Assembly (NCBI RefSeq): GCF_023660105.1
Contig: NZ_JAMHGA010000018.1
Span: 186,001-250,000 of the forward strand
Direction of reading: 5' to 3'
Length of the DNA stretch: 64,000 bases
DNA from: Desulfovibrio aminophilus
GTDB lineage: Bacteria > Desulfobacterota > Desulfovibrionia > Desulfovibrionales > Desulfovibrionaceae
Both the position numbers and the translations under genes were made by a program. The first letter of the stretch is position 1. Each line of letters starts with the position of its first letter. The notes beneath the pieces are model-generated. The model had not been told where the DNA came from. It saw nothing but the letters and a program-made list of their open reading frames with translations, and searched no databases. Positions 1 through 8,260 of the stretch are shown in pieces.

Positions 1-369
1 CAGGGACTTGAGCAGGGCGTTGGCCGCGCAGGCGCAGCCGCCCCCGGCCTCGCCCAGCCCGCCCATGACGAGCAGGCGCTTGCGCCCGGCGGCCCCGGGC
101 AGGGTCACGGCCAGCTTGTCCGGCAGGTCGTCCACCTCCGGGGTCAGGTTCAGGATGCCGCGCCCGATGCGTTCCTCCACGAGGTCGCCGCGCTGGGCCA
201 GGGGCGTGGGCAGCTCCTCCCGCGAGAGCCCGCTGGCCTGCCCCAGGGACAGGGCCGTGTCCGCGTCCACCATCCACACCGACTGGCCTCGGCGGGCCAG
301 ATAGTCGGCCAGCCAGGCCGTGATGGACGTCTTGCCCACCCCGCCCTTGCCGGCCACGGCCAGTTTCAT
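1..369 (-). CDS. cooC: CO dehydrogenase maturation ATPase CooC, partial
   Basis: Reads leftward off the window edge, so only the N-terminal 123 residues are present. The start MKLAVAGKGGVGKT is the deviant Walker A of the MinD/CooC ATPase family, and the sequence VDADTALSLG follows where the switch region is expected. CooC is known to insert nickel into the C-cluster of CooS in an ATP-dependent way in the cytoplasm. The start ATG has a GGAGG ribosome site about 5 bases upstream. It lies 54 bases downstream of cooS on the same strand and is surely co-transcribed with it. The remaining C-terminal half, including the CxC nickel-binding motif expected in the family, is outside the window apart from a CAC near the cut end. 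Confidence 0.93.
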   Translation of the reverse strand, partial: MKLAVAGKGGVGKTSITAWLADYLARRGQSVWMVDADTALSLGQASGLSREELPTPLAQRGDLVEERIGRGILNLTPEVDDLPDKLAVTLPGAAGRKRLLVMGGLGEAGGGCACAANALLKSL

Positions 370-423
370 GTCGTCCTCCCGGGAAGGCGGGCGGCGGCCG
401 GAAACTGCCGCCGCCCGGGGTTG

Positions 424-2316
424 CTACGCCTTCAGGCCCAGGGCCCGGCGCTTGTCGGCGATGATCGCGTCCAGCTTTTCGGCCGCGGCCACGGGGTCGG
501 GCTCCACCAGGAAGGCCGCGCCCACCACGTTCTTGAGCCCCTCCAGGGCCAGGCCGGTGACCAGCTCGCTGCCCAGGATGTTCGGCGGCAGGCCGAGGTG
601 GGTGTGGATGCCGCTGGCCACGGCGTAGAGCCCGATGGTGGCGGCCTTCTCCGAGTACCACTCGGGCGCGCTGGCCACCACGGGCAGGTCCGCGATGTCC
701 GCGCCCAGGGCGTCTGCCAGCACGGCGCAGAGGTGCAGGATGCGCGAGTTGTCCACGCAGCTGCCCATGTGCAGCACCGGCGGGATGCCCAGGGATTTGC
801 ACACGGCCGAGAGCCCGGGCCCGGCCTGCTCGGCGGCCGAGGGCGTCAGCAGGCCCGCCTTGCCCATGGCCACGGTGGCGCAGCCGGTGATGACCACCAG
901 CACGTCGCGCTTGATGAGCTCGCGGGCCAGGGTCACGTGGCAGTGGTCGTGCTTGAGCTTGGGGTTGTTGCAGCCCACGATGCCCGCCACGCCGCGCACC
1001 GCGCCGGAGGCCACGGCGTCCAGCAGGGGCTTGGGCGTGCCGCCCAGGGCCCCGAGGATGGCCTCGTTGGAGAAGCCGCTCATGATCTCCACCGGCTCGC
1101 CGGGAATGAGCACCCGGCCCGGATCGCGCTTGGCGAAGGCCTCGATGGCCATCTCCACGACCTTGCGGCCCTGGGCCCGGGCGGTGTCGAAGTGGAACTC
1201 CACGTGCTCGGCCCCGGAGAAGTGAGCCTTGTCCGAGGTGCTGATGAAGCGGGTATGGTAGCAGGCGGCCACGCCCACCAGGCTCGGCATGATGCACTGG
1301 TAGTCGGCCACCACGGCCTCCACCGCGCCGGTGACGATGGCCAGCTCGGTCATGAGATGGTTGCCCGCCATGGGGATGCCCTGGCGCATGAGCACCTCGT
1401 TGCCCGTGCAGCACAGGCCCGCGATGTTGATGCCCGAGGCCCCGGCGGCCTTGGCCCTGGCCAGCATCTCCGGCTCGCGCGCGGCGGCCAGGACCATCTC
1501 CGAGACGATGGGGCTGTGGCCGTGAACCAGGATGTTCACCTGGTCCTTTTTGAGCACGCCCAGGTTGACCTTGGAGGAGACGGGCCTGGGCGTGCCGAAG
1601 AGGATGTCCGAGACCTCGGTGGCGATCATGGAGCCGCCCCAGCCGTCGGCCAGGGCCACGCGGGCGGCGTGCAGACAGATGCTCGTGGGGTCGCTGTCCA
1701 CGCCCATGTGCGTGCGGTGGAGCATCTCCACGGGCTCGCGGTCGATGCCGCGCGGGGTCACGCCGAGCTTGGCCCAGAGTTCGCGACGCTTGGCGGGCAC
1801 GCGCGGCAGGAAGGCCAGGCGGCCCTTGCGGCAGCCGAAGTCCTCGTAGAAACGGTCGGCCAGTTCGGCCGCGATCCGGGTCGCGTCCTTGCCCGCGCAG
1901 TCGATGCCCGCCTCGGCCGCGATGCGGGCGAGCTTCTCCTCGTCGCGCACGGCGTAGTCCTTGGTGGTTCCCTGGCCCACGGCCTCCAGGGTCTCCAGCA
2001 GGTCGCGGCCGTGGTCCGAGTGGGCCGCCGCGCCACCGGCCACGAAGCGGCCGAAGTTGCGGGCCACGATGAGGTCCCCGTCCGCGCCGCAGACGCCGCG
2101 CTTCTTGCCGTTGCCGTTTCCGTTGGCGCTGATCCGGCAGGGGCCCATGACGCACTTGTTGCAGGTCAGTCCCTTCTCGCAGAAGGCGCAATGCGGCGTC
2201 TGCTGGTCCAGCCGGTCCCAGACGGTCTCCACGCCGTCCCGCCGGGCCTTGTCGATCATCTGCCTCGCGTCGTCCCAAAGAGTCAGTTCTTCCAGGGTCC
2301 GCTTGTCCTTGGCCAT
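424..2316 (-). CDS. cooS: Anaerobic Ni-Fe-S carbon monoxide dehydrogenase catalytic subunit CooS
   Basis: Product of 630 residues, the normal size for monofunctional CODH, which oxidises CO to CO2 with electrons leaving through B- and D-clusters. The N-terminus carries C43-x2-C46 and then C52, C55 and C60, i.e. D- and B-cluster ligands; the short CX2C spacing is the type described for Desulfovibrio vulgaris CODH rather than the longer spacing of Rhodospirillum CooS. C-cluster regions are visible as HVEFHFD, GLCCTGNE, GCNNPKLKHDHCH, ITGCATVAMGK and GSCVDNS. I chose the ATG at 2316 (MAKDKRTLEE) because GAGGAGG lies just upstream and the longer open frame to 2412 would run across the CooA box. 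Order cooA-cooS-cooC matches Desulfovibrio. Confidence 0.97.
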   Translation of the reverse strand: MAKDKRTLEELTLWDDARQMIDKARRDGVETVWDRLDQQTPHCAFCEKGLTCNKCVMGPCRISANGNGNGKKRGVCGADGDLIVARNFGRFVAGGAAAHSDHGRDLLETLEAVGQGTTKDYAVRDEEKLARIAAEAGIDCAGKDATRIAAELADRFYEDFGCRKGRLAFLPRVPAKRRELWAKLGVTPRGIDREPVEMLHRTHMGVDSDPTSICLHAARVALADGWGGSMIATEVSDILFGTPRPVSSKVNLGVLKKDQVNILVHGHSPIVSEMVLAAAREPEMLARAKAAGASGINIAGLCCTGNEVLMRQGIPMAGNHLMTELAIVTGAVEAVVADYQCIMPSLVGVAACYHTRFISTSDKAHFSGAEHVEFHFDTARAQGRKVVEMAIEAFAKRDPGRVLIPGEPVEIMSGFSNEAILGALGGTPKPLLDAVASGAVRGVAGIVGCNNPKLKHDHCHVTLARELIKRDVLVVITGCATVAMGKAGLLTPSAAEQAGPGLSAVCKSLGIPPVLHMGSCVDNSRILHLCAVLADALGADIADLPVVASAPEWYSEKAATIGLYAVASGIHTHLGLPPNILGSELVTGLALEGLKNVVGAAFLVEPDPVAAAEKLDAIIADKRRALGLKA

Positions 2317-2395
2317 GTGTGCTCCTCCTCGTCGGGTTCCTTTTCGGGCCGGGCCCGAGCATGCCCGAGGAATAGCCCGTCGGGCGGGAGCGGTC

Positions 2396-2411
2396 TGTCG
2401 CCTGGGCGACA
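2396..2411. promoter_or_regulatory. Candidate CooA-binding box upstream of cooS
   Basis: TGTCG-N6-CGACA is a perfect 5-bp inverted repeat 80 bases upstream of the cooS start. The published CooA consensus from Rhodospirillum rubrum is TGTCA-N6-CGACA, so half-site sequence and 6-base spacing both agree. It sits in the 154-bp gap between cooA and cooS, in the right place to activate cooS-cooC when CO is present. Confidence 0.8.
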
Positions 2412-2470
2412 AAACGGCACGCTTCGCGGATTTCGCGGGGGAGGGATGAGGAATCAGCGAGAGGCGGTGT

Positions 2471-3124
2471 CTAGCGGCTGGCTTCCAGGTTCGCCACGTC
2501 CGGGATGAGGTAGGAGCCCCGGCCGCGCTTCACGATGAGTCCGTCGCGGATCATGTCGTTGAGCAGGGTGGAGACGGTCTGGCGGGTGGCCCCGACCACG
2601 GCCGCGATCTCCTCCACAGTCAGGCCGGACTCCACCAGCAGGCCGCCGGACTCGGGCGCGCCCTTGCGGACCTCGTGCAGGAAGAACTCGGTGATCCGCT
2701 TGCGGGCGTCCTTGAAGGCCAGGCTCTGGATGATGGAGAAGGAGTTGCGCAGCAGCGAGCCCAGGACCTGGATGATGCCGTAGGTCAACTCGGGGAACTC
2801 CTCCACGCACTTGCGGAAGTCCTCGGCCCTGGCCTCCAGGAGCACGACCGGCCGCACGGCCCGGACAAAGGCCGGGGTGTGGCTGCTGTATATGCCCCCG
2901 GGCTTGAGGATCGAGACGGTCAGCTCCTTGTCCTCGTGGGCCAGGTAGACCCGGACGAGGCCCGAGGCCACGATGAAGACGATGCTCTCCGGGTGGTGCG
3001 GGGTGAAGATGACCTCCCGGCGGCCATAGGATCGCTCGGCGAAGATGCGGCGCAGGGGCGCGCGGTCGGGGCTTTGCAGCTCCCGCAGCACGTCCTGGCC
3101 GGTGAAGTTCATCTTGAGGGGCAC
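2471..3124 (-). CDS. cooA: CO-sensing heme regulator CooA (CRP/FNR family)
   Basis: A 217-residue protein with an N-terminal cyclic-nucleotide-type sensor fold and a C-terminal winged helix (recognition helix near GATRQTVSTLLND). It starts at GTG (3124) with GGAG 6 bases upstream, giving MPLKMNF: proline 2 is the unusual N-terminal heme ligand of Rhodospirillum CooA. The CO-displaceable histidine is also recognisable at H82 in the segment IYSSHTPAF, corresponding to H77 of R. rubrum CooA. The redox-switch cysteine before it is replaced by serine, so the ferric-state ligand may differ. It sits directly upstream of cooS on the same strand with a CooA-type box between them, so it most likely activates cooS-cooC in response to CO. 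Confidence 0.92.
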   Translation of the reverse strand: MPLKMNFTGQDVLRELQSPDRAPLRRIFAERSYGRREVIFTPHHPESIVFIVASGLVRVYLAHEDKELTVSILKPGGIYSSHTPAFVRAVRPVVLLEARAEDFRKCVEEFPELTYGIIQVLGSLLRNSFSIIQSLAFKDARKRITEFFLHEVRKGAPESGGLLVESGLTVEEIAAVVGATRQTVSTLLNDMIRDGLIVKRGRGSYLIPDVANLEASR

Positions 3125-3176
3125 TGGTTCTCCGGGGGGCGCGTCCTGGAACGGTGCGCGGTGGAAGACGCGGGCG

Positions 3177-3539
3177 TCAGCCCAGGGCGCGGCGGATGTA
3201 TTCGCGCAGGTCGCCGGCCGCGAGGGGCTTGGCCAGGAAGAAGGTGGCCCCGGCCTCGAGCAGGCCCGCGATCTCCTTCACCCCGACCACGGCGGACATG
3301 ATGATCACCGGCAGGCCGCGCAGGGCCGTGTCCTCGCGCAGGGCCAGGATGAGCTGGCGGCCGTCCATCTCGGGCATCATGATGTCCGTGAGCAGGAGCT
3401 GGAAGTCGTTGACCCGCAGGGCGTCGTAGGCGTGGCGTCCGTTGGGGCTGACGAAGGCCGTGTGTCCCATGTCTTCCACCAGCCGGGCGGCCAGGCGCTG
3501 GGAGATGCGGTCGTCTTCCGCGATGAGGATTTTGGCCAT
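3177..3539 (-). CDS. Stand-alone receiver-domain response regulator
   Basis: A 120-residue CheY-like protein beginning MAKILIAEDD with the acidic pair D9-D10, phosphoacceptor D52 in LLLTDIMMPEMDG and the conserved lysine in FLAKPL. There is no output domain, so it probably works by protein-protein interaction or in a phosphorelay. An upstream extension is possible in frame, but the ATG at 3539 gives the standard receiver N-terminus and is preceded by a GGGAG-type site. It lies 52 bases upstream of cooA on the same strand. No cognate kinase is adjacent, and a link to CO metabolism is only positional. Confidence 0.9.
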   Translation of the reverse strand: MAKILIAEDDRISQRLAARLVEDMGHTAFVSPNGRHAYDALRVNDFQLLLTDIMMPEMDGRQLILALREDTALRGLPVIIMSAVVGVKEIAGLLEAGATFFLAKPLAAGDLREYIRRALG

Positions 3540-3649
3540 GCGTGCGTCTCCGGCTCCCCTCCCGTCCGCCTCTCCGTGCCTCGTGGGAATCCCATTTTCT
3601 ATTTTGGCAGAGATGGGCCGGGCTGACAAGCTCGCCCTGCCCGGGCGGG

Positions 3650-3680
3650 AAAAAAGGCCCGCCCCGGGGCGGGGCGGGCC
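3650..3680 (-). terminator. Rho-independent terminator, minus strand
   Basis: On the minus strand a GC-only hairpin (GGCCCGCCCC / GGGGCGGGCC-type arms) is followed by TTTTTT. It lies just downstream of the small gene at 3705-3944 and separates it from the receiver gene and cooA. Confidence 0.75.
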
Positions 3681-3704
3681 GGCACACCATATCGTGCTGG
3701 GGGC

Positions 3705-3944
3705 CTAGAGCTTCTCGACGAGCATGGTGTCGTCGAAGTCGGGCACCAGTCTGTACTTGGCGCCTCCGGCCTCGAATTCGTAATCCATTCCAGGGAAGAG
3801 CTGCAGGCTGGGATTGAACTCGTCCCCGAAGAAGATGTCCTTGGCTTCGCCGTTGCTGTCGAAGCGGACGGACTTGCCTCCGGCCAGGGTGACGATCTCG
3901 CCGTGATGGATGCGAACGGGAAGATCCGCCTCGGTGTAATCCAT
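3705..3944 (-). CDS. Small conserved-looking protein of unknown function
   Basis: A 79-residue soluble, acidic protein starting MDYTEADLPVRIHHGE with a strong GGGAGGGA ribosome site just upstream; a longer in-frame start at 4007 would precede that site and is less likely. Predicted mostly beta from alternating hydrophobic residues. I do not recognise a family. It is transcribed away from flgE and ends at a clear terminator, so it forms a single-gene unit. A cluster of TATAAG/CTTATA-like sequence 20-30 bases upstream of the start could be its promoter. No membrane segment or signal peptide is visible. Confidence 0.75.
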   Translation of the reverse strand: MDYTEADLPVRIHHGEIVTLAGGKSVRFDSNGEAKDIFFGDEFNPSLQLFPGMDYEFEAGGAKYRLVPDFDDTMLVEKL

Positions 3945-4068
3945 GACTCTCCCTCCCTTTATAAGTACTTTGGTTCGCTTATATCTCCCATTGGGGCGCA
4001 TGTCCACTTCCTCACAAGAGAAAATCAGGTCTTCCGCCGGAAGGCGCGGGTGGCGGGCGGCGAAATCC

Positions 4069-4084
4069 TGGCATGATCCTTGCC
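4069..4084 (+). promoter_or_regulatory. Sigma-54 (-24/-12) promoter of flgE
   Basis: TGGCATG-ATCC-TTGCC has the invariant GG and GC separated by 10 bases and differs from the consensus TGGCACG-N4-TTGCW at only two positions. It lies about 95 bases upstream of the flgE ATG. Sigma-54 control of middle-class flagellar genes is usual in this group. Confidence 0.85.
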
Positions 4085-4177
4085 TCTGTCCGGGTGGAGG
4101 AATTTTTTGCCGGATGTCCGGGCCGTCGGCCCGGGCTCCGCAATCCCGGTGGGGTCGCCGGGAAAAGGAGAGCCTTC

Positions 4178-5773
4178 ATGGGTTTCAGCGCAATGTACGT
4201 GGGCGCCACGGGAATCACGTCGCTCAGCCAGAAGATGTCGTCCATCGGCAACGACCTGTCCAACGTGGACACCGTGGCCTACCGGGGAAACGACGTCTTC
4301 TTCCAGGATCTCATGAGCCGGTACGGGACCGTGGGCCAGGTTCTCTCCAACGACACGGGCGCCGCCTTCCAGATGGGCATGGGCGTGGCCGTGGCCGACG
4401 TGCGCATCGATCTCACCCAGGGATCGTTCATGGACGGCGACACGAACACGGACATGTCCATCGACGGCAAGGGCATGTTCCGCGTCGTGAGCCCGGACAG
4501 CGGCTCGACCTACTACACCCGGGCCGGGAACTTCCGGTTCAACAACGCGGGGTACCTGATGGACCCCCACGGGAACGTGCTCCAGGGCCGGGCCATCGAC
4601 CGGACCACCGGAACGGTGGGCGGTGGCGTTTCGGACATCGTGCTGCCCTGGGAGGATGCGACCATCGACGGCGTACCCACCCGGGTGATCACGTCCCCGC
4701 CGAGCCCCACGACCCGCCTCAACCTCCAGTTCGCCCTGGACAAGAACGAGACCGACCACAGCACGAGCTCCACCGACCCGTTCTTCGCCCTGGCCGGACT
4801 CTGGAACGGGGCCGCGGACCCGCCGCTGGCGGGCAGCAGCTACGCCATGTCCAGTTCCATCAACGTCTACGACGCTGAGGGCAACGCCCATCCCATGACG
4901 ATCTACCTGGACAAGGTGGACGTCACCCCGAGCGACGGGAAGACGTACTGGGAATACATCGCCACCGTGGACCCGGCGGCCGACGGCCGCGCCGGGATGA
5001 CCGGGACCTCCGGGGCCGGGCTGCTCATGATGGGCACCCTGACCTTCAACAATTTCGGCCAGCTGGTGGGCCAGACCGCCTACACCTATGAAGGGGCGGG
5101 CGATTCGGCCGTTCTGAGCAACTGGTCTCCGGCGGCCTTTTCCGTCGACGGCTTCCCGACCATGAACATGACCTTTTTGGGCACGGCCAGCGGAGCCGCC
5201 GCCGGGACCGGGGAGCAGACCATCGCCCTGAACCTGGGCCTGGGCAGCGCCACGAGCAGTTGGACCGGGCTGGCCTCCAACGCCTCGGCCGCCTCCGTGG
5301 GAACCAGCGCGGCGAACCTGCCGAACCTGGCCTCCATCGCGGAGCAGCCCAACGCCAGCACCGGCTACGGCGATTCCCTGGCCACCCTGAGCTCGAGCCA
5401 GGACGGCCACGCCACCGGCTACCTGCTGGACGTCTCCGTGACCAGCGAGGGCTACCTGCGGGCGCGCTACACCAACGGCGAGGAGGAGAACCTCTACCAG
5501 ATTCCTCTGTACACCTTCACCAACGAATACGGCCTGCGCCGGGAGGGCTCGAACCTCTACACGGCGACCCAGGAATCCGGCGCGGTGGTCGAGGGAACGG
5601 CCGGGACCGGCCCTCGGGGCAACATCCAGGGCAAGACCCTGGAAAAGTCCAATGTGGACATGGCGGAGAAGTTCGTGGAGATGATCACCACCCAGCGCGG
5701 TTTCCAGGCCAATACCAAGGTGGTGAGCACGTCCGACTCGTTGTTGAACACCGCCATCAGCATGAAGCGGTAA
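4178..5773 (+). CDS. flgE: Flagellar hook protein FlgE
   Basis: A 531-residue protein. The N-terminus (MGFSAMYVGATGITSL, then NDLSNVDTVAYRG) is the flagellar rod/hook helix and motif, and the C-terminus (SNVDMAEKFVEMITTQRGFQ then a VVSTSDSLLNTAISMKR tail) is the FlgE/FlgG coiled-coil signature that packs the inside of the hook. The middle, roughly residues 150-420, is the variable Ser/Thr/Gly-rich surface domain. The start is fixed by AAAAGGAG 8 bases upstream; the longer frame beginning at 4073 overlaps the sigma-54 promoter. Exported by the flagellar type III apparatus, so no signal peptide is expected. It stands alone between its own promoter and terminator, apart from other flagellar genes, as FlgE paralogues often do. 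Confidence 0.95.
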   Translation: MGFSAMYVGATGITSLSQKMSSIGNDLSNVDTVAYRGNDVFFQDLMSRYGTVGQVLSNDTGAAFQMGMGVAVADVRIDLTQGSFMDGDTNTDMSIDGKGMFRVVSPDSGSTYYTRAGNFRFNNAGYLMDPHGNVLQGRAIDRTTGTVGGGVSDIVLPWEDATIDGVPTRVITSPPSPTTRLNLQFALDKNETDHSTSSTDPFFALAGLWNGAADPPLAGSSYAMSSSINVYDAEGNAHPMTIYLDKVDVTPSDGKTYWEYIATVDPAADGRAGMTGTSGAGLLMMGTLTFNNFGQLVGQTAYTYEGAGDSAVLSNWSPAAFSVDGFPTMNMTFLGTASGAAAGTGEQTIALNLGLGSATSSWTGLASNASAASVGTSAANLPNLASIAEQPNASTGYGDSLATLSSSQDGHATGYLLDVSVTSEGYLRARYTNGEEENLYQIPLYTFTNEYGLRREGSNLYTATQESGAVVEGTAGTGPRGNIQGKTLEKSNVDMAEKFVEMITTQRGFQANTKVVSTSDSLLNTAISMKR

Positions 5774-5790
5774 GGAAGGAAATGATATCC

Positions 5791-5830
5791 GGGCCCGCTC
5801 CGTATGGGGCGGGCCTCTTTTCTTTTTTTT
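5791..5830 (+). terminator. Rho-independent terminator after flgE
   Basis: Hairpin GGCCCGCTCC-gtat-GGGGCGGGCC followed by a run of T residues broken by one C (5817-5830), 18 bases after the flgE stop codon. Confidence 0.85.
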
Positions 5831-5851
5831 CGTCAGGGGATAGAAAGACAG

Positions 5852-5879
5852 TTGACTTCGCGCCTGGATGGAATACGAA
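5852..5879 (+). promoter_or_regulatory. Possible sigma-70 promoter for pal
   Basis: TTGACT at 5852 and TACGAA about 16 bases later resemble -35/-10 elements, 45-70 bases upstream of the pal start. A weak, by-eye match. Confidence 0.4.
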
Positions 5880-5924
5880 TTGAAGTGATGCAAAACGGTC
5901 ATTAGCGAGAAAGGAGTTGCCCAT

Positions 5925-6455
5925 ATGAAGTCCAAGTTTGCCGTTCTGTTGGTGTTCCTGGCCATGGCTCTGCTGCTCGCCGCGGGTTGCGCCAAGAAGA
6001 AGACCGCCGCCCAGCCCCAGGCCGTGGTCATCGAGGATACCACTCCTCCGGCCGCGCCCGAGCCCTACACGCCCCCGGCCGTGGACGAGGATGCGCTCAA
6101 GGCCGAGCAGGCCATGCAGGAGCTGGCCTCCCCCATCCATTTCGACTTCGACAAGTCCGCCATCCGCGCCGGAGAGGACCGCGACCGGCTTCAGAGCAAG
6201 GCCGTGATCATGCAGCGCTACTCCGTGGTTTCCGTGACCATCGAGGGCCACTGCGACGAGCGCGGCACCAACGAGTACAACATGGCCCTGGGCTCCCGCC
6301 GCGCGAATTCCGCCAAGGAGTACTTGAAGGTGCTGGGCGTCGACCCCTCCCGCATCGACACCGTGAGCTACGGCGAAGAGCGTCCCGTGGACCCGGGCCA
6401 CAACGAGGCCGCTTGGTCCAAGAACCGCCGCGACGAGTTCGTGGTGCGCCGCTAA
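5925..6455 (+). CDS. pal: Peptidoglycan-associated lipoprotein Pal (OmpA-like)
   Basis: 176 residues. A 21-residue signal peptide ends in the lipobox LLAAGC, so Cys22 would be lipidated and the protein anchored in the outer membrane facing the periplasm. A Pro/Ala linker leads to an OmpA/Pal peptidoglycan-binding domain (about residues 68-176) with FDFDKSAIR, the [12 protein letters not shown] motif and [13 protein letters not shown], which hold the diaminopimelate-binding Asp and Arg. AAGGAG lies about 10 bases before the ATG. Pal normally works with TolB and TolQRA in envelope constriction; none of those genes is adjacent here, the gene having its own promoter region and terminator. Confidence 0.95.
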   Translation: MKSKFAVLLVFLAMALLLAAGCAKKKTAAQPQAVVIEDTTPPAAPEPYTPPAVDEDALKAEQAMQELASPIHFDFDKSAIRAGEDRDRLQSKAVIMQRYSVVSVTIEGHCDERGTNEYNMALGSRRANSAKEYLKVLGVDPSRIDTVSYGEERPVDPGHNEAAWSKNRRDEFVVRR

Positions 6456-6480
6456 CGGCGTCCGCTTCGACGAAACGAAA

Positions 6481-6507
6481 GGCCGACGCCCCGAGTCGGC
6501 CTTTTTT
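6481..6507 (+). terminator. Rho-independent terminator after pal
   Basis: GGCCGAC-gcccc-GAGTCGGCC with a T6 tail, 25 bases after the pal stop; AAA upstream pairs with the tail, a compact classic terminator. Confidence 0.88.
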
Positions 6508-6581
6508 CATGGCCGGACCGGGTTCCGGGCTTTTCAGCGGCCCGCTCGACGGATATGTTCGGCCGAACCGGGAGGAGGAGA

Positions 6582-7340
6582 ATGGACACCGCACGCCGGG
6601 CGCTCTGGATCGCGGCCCTGATCGTCATCTGCTGTTCCTGCGGCGGCCGTTCGGCGGGCCGGGACAAGGTCGCCGGTCCCCTGGACGCCTCGGACCAGTG
6701 CGTGCTCGTGCTGGCCGACGACTGGGATTCCACCGGGGGCGTGCTGCGCCTGTTCGAGCGTTCCTGGACCGGGAGCTGGAAGGCCGTCGGACCGGAGGCG
6801 CCCGTGTTCCTGGGCCGCAAGGGCCTGGGCTGGGGCCGAGGCCTGCACCCGGAGCAGCCCGGTGAGCTCCGCAAGGCCGAGGGAGACGGCCGCGCCCCGG
6901 CCGGGGTCTTCGCCCTGGGTCCGGCTTTCGGCCGGGCCCCGATGGAGCCGCCGCTCAAGGCCATGCCCTTCCTGGTGGCGGACAGCGAGACGATCTGCGT
7001 GGACGACAGCGTGTCCTCCCACTACAACACCGTGTTCCAGGCCGACCAGGTCCCGGTCCGCAACTGGGACAGCTTCGAGCACATGCTGCGGACCGACGCC
7101 CGCTACGACCTGGGGCTGCTGGTGGGCCACAATCCGCCCCCGGTGGCGCCGGAGGGCGGCTCCTGCATCTTCATGCACCTCTATTCGGATCCGCCGCTGC
7201 CCACCTCGGGCTGCACGTCCCTGCCCCGGCCGGACATGGAGCGCCTGCTGCGTCGCCTCGACGCGGGCAGGCGGCCGGTGCTCGCGCAACTTCCCCGGGC
7301 CGAATACAACCGGTTCAAGGAGGCCTGGAACCTGCCCTGA
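6582..7340 (+). CDS. L,D-transpeptidase (YkuD-like) family lipoprotein
   Basis: 252 residues from the ATG at 6582, preceded by GGGAGGAGGAGA. The N-terminal hydrophobic segment runs into a cysteine cluster ending CSCGG, consistent with a lipoprotein signal. The C-terminal half resembles the YkuD catalytic domain: H199 in the FMHLYSD segment and C211 in TSGCTSLP match the HX(n)SXGC(T/V) active site. Upstream, GRAPAGVFALGPAFG matches the substrate-side motif of COG3786-type proteins. It would act in the periplasm on peptidoglycan cross-links or lipoprotein attachment. Placement just after pal, though in a separate transcription unit, fits a cell-envelope role. Confidence 0.85.
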   Translation: MDTARRALWIAALIVICCSCGGRSAGRDKVAGPLDASDQCVLVLADDWDSTGGVLRLFERSWTGSWKAVGPEAPVFLGRKGLGWGRGLHPEQPGELRKAEGDGRAPAGVFALGPAFGRAPMEPPLKAMPFLVADSETICVDDSVSSHYNTVFQADQVPVRNWDSFEHMLRTDARYDLGLLVGHNPPPVAPEGGSCIFMHLYSDPPLPTSGCTSLPRPDMERLLRRLDAGRRPVLAQLPRAEYNRFKEAWNLP

Positions 7341-7492
7341 GGGCCGCGTTCCGTTTTTTTGCCGCATTGAAATGCGCTTCGGCTTCCCATGAGCGCGGCG
7401 GCGGGGTATGATCCGCTCCATGCGGCTCTTCGGCCGGATATCGGGCGGCGTCTGTTTCCGCGCGTGATCGAAGCGGCGCAAAGGATCGTTTC

Positions 7493-7918
7493 ATGCACTG
7501 GCTGCATCCCATCTTCCAGACATTGGCCCTGCCCTTCGCCATCTGCGCCCTTTTGCTCGGCTGGACCCGTTTCGCCGCCGTCCACTTGGCCCGTCCCGGG
7601 CAGTTTCAATGGACGCGCCACGTGACCCTGGGAAGCGTCGCGCTGTCCATCTGGCTGGCCGGATTTTTCGCCGGCGCGGGTATCGCCTGGCTTGAGTGGC
7701 GGGCGGTGTTCGTCACCGGCCTGCATGCCCGCCTGGGGCTGTGCATGGTGCCGTTCCTCGCGTTCGGGTTGGTCTCCGGGCTGGCCATGCACCGGAAGAA
7801 GAAGGCGAGGCGCTGGCTGCCGCTGGCCCACGGGCTGAACAACGCCTTGCTCATTCCGGCCGCGTTCGTCCAGTTGGCCACCGGACTGCGCATCCTGAGC
7901 TCCGCCGTTTTTCCCTGA
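7493..7918 (+). CDS. Small four-helix membrane protein, DUF4079-like
   Basis: 141 residues with four hydrophobic segments (about 7-26, 42-66, 76-98 and 112-135) and histidines near helix ends (H2, H5, H44 region, H78, the second HR in AMHRKKK, and H112). This resembles DUF4079/cytochrome-b561-like small membrane proteins, in which paired histidines may bind heme; that assignment is tentative. The start ATG at 7493 is the first in frame and has no strong ribosome site, so the N-terminus is uncertain. It stands alone between the L,D-transpeptidase gene and a hairpin terminator. Confidence 0.75.
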   Translation: MHWLHPIFQTLALPFAICALLLGWTRFAAVHLARPGQFQWTRHVTLGSVALSIWLAGFFAGAGIAWLEWRAVFVTGLHARLGLCMVPFLAFGLVSGLAMHRKKKARRWLPLAHGLNNALLIPAAFVQLATGLRILSSAVFP

Positions 7919-7980
7919 CCTCCCGGCCCGCCACGGGCGGCCGTGGGGTGGGTGGCCGGAAACAATGCCGGAAAAAGCAA

Positions 7981-8012
7981 GGGCCTCGGTGGGCGTTCCA
8001 CCGGGGCCTTCT
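7981..8012 (+). terminator. Hairpin terminator
   Basis: GGGCCTCGGTGG-gcgtt-CCACCGGGGCC then TTCTCGTTCGT, 63 bases after the preceding stop codon. A near-identical hairpin with the same TTCGTTCG tail follows the GntR gene at 13846-13877. Confidence 0.65.
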
Positions 8013-8120
8013 CGTTCGTGTTGGGCCGGGAGGTCCCGCGCTCCAATCCCGATTTGCGTAAATTTATTCAATAAATAAAGTCTGATGGATGAAAGATGTC
8101 GACTCGGGGCGTGATCCTTG

Positions 8121-8180
8121 TTGACATGAATACTATTTTGGTTCATCTTGAATTCAACTTGAATTAAAAATGAATTCCGA
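8121..8180 (+). promoter_or_regulatory. Promoter/operator region of the desulfidase-RidA-TRAP operon
   Basis: TTGACA at 8121 could be a -35 element. Downstream are the palindrome TTGAATTCAA (8148-8157), a second TTGAATT 11 bases further on and a third TGAATTC near 8170. This repeated AT-rich pattern in an otherwise GC-rich gap is a plausible operator for the GntR-type regulator encoded at the end of the operon. By-eye assignment. Confidence 0.4.
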
Positions 8181-8260
8181 TCAACTCGCTCGGCGCGAGA
8201 TGAGCCCGGAAAACTACGGACGCCATGTCGCCCGGGCCGATTCCGAGAGGGGGAGAGAGC

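Noticed and set aside
421-2508. A 695-codon open frame on the plus strand opposite cooS
   Set aside because: Composition is His/Gly/Ala-rich low complexity typical of the antisense of a high-GC gene; the minus strand encodes a full, motif-complete CooS.
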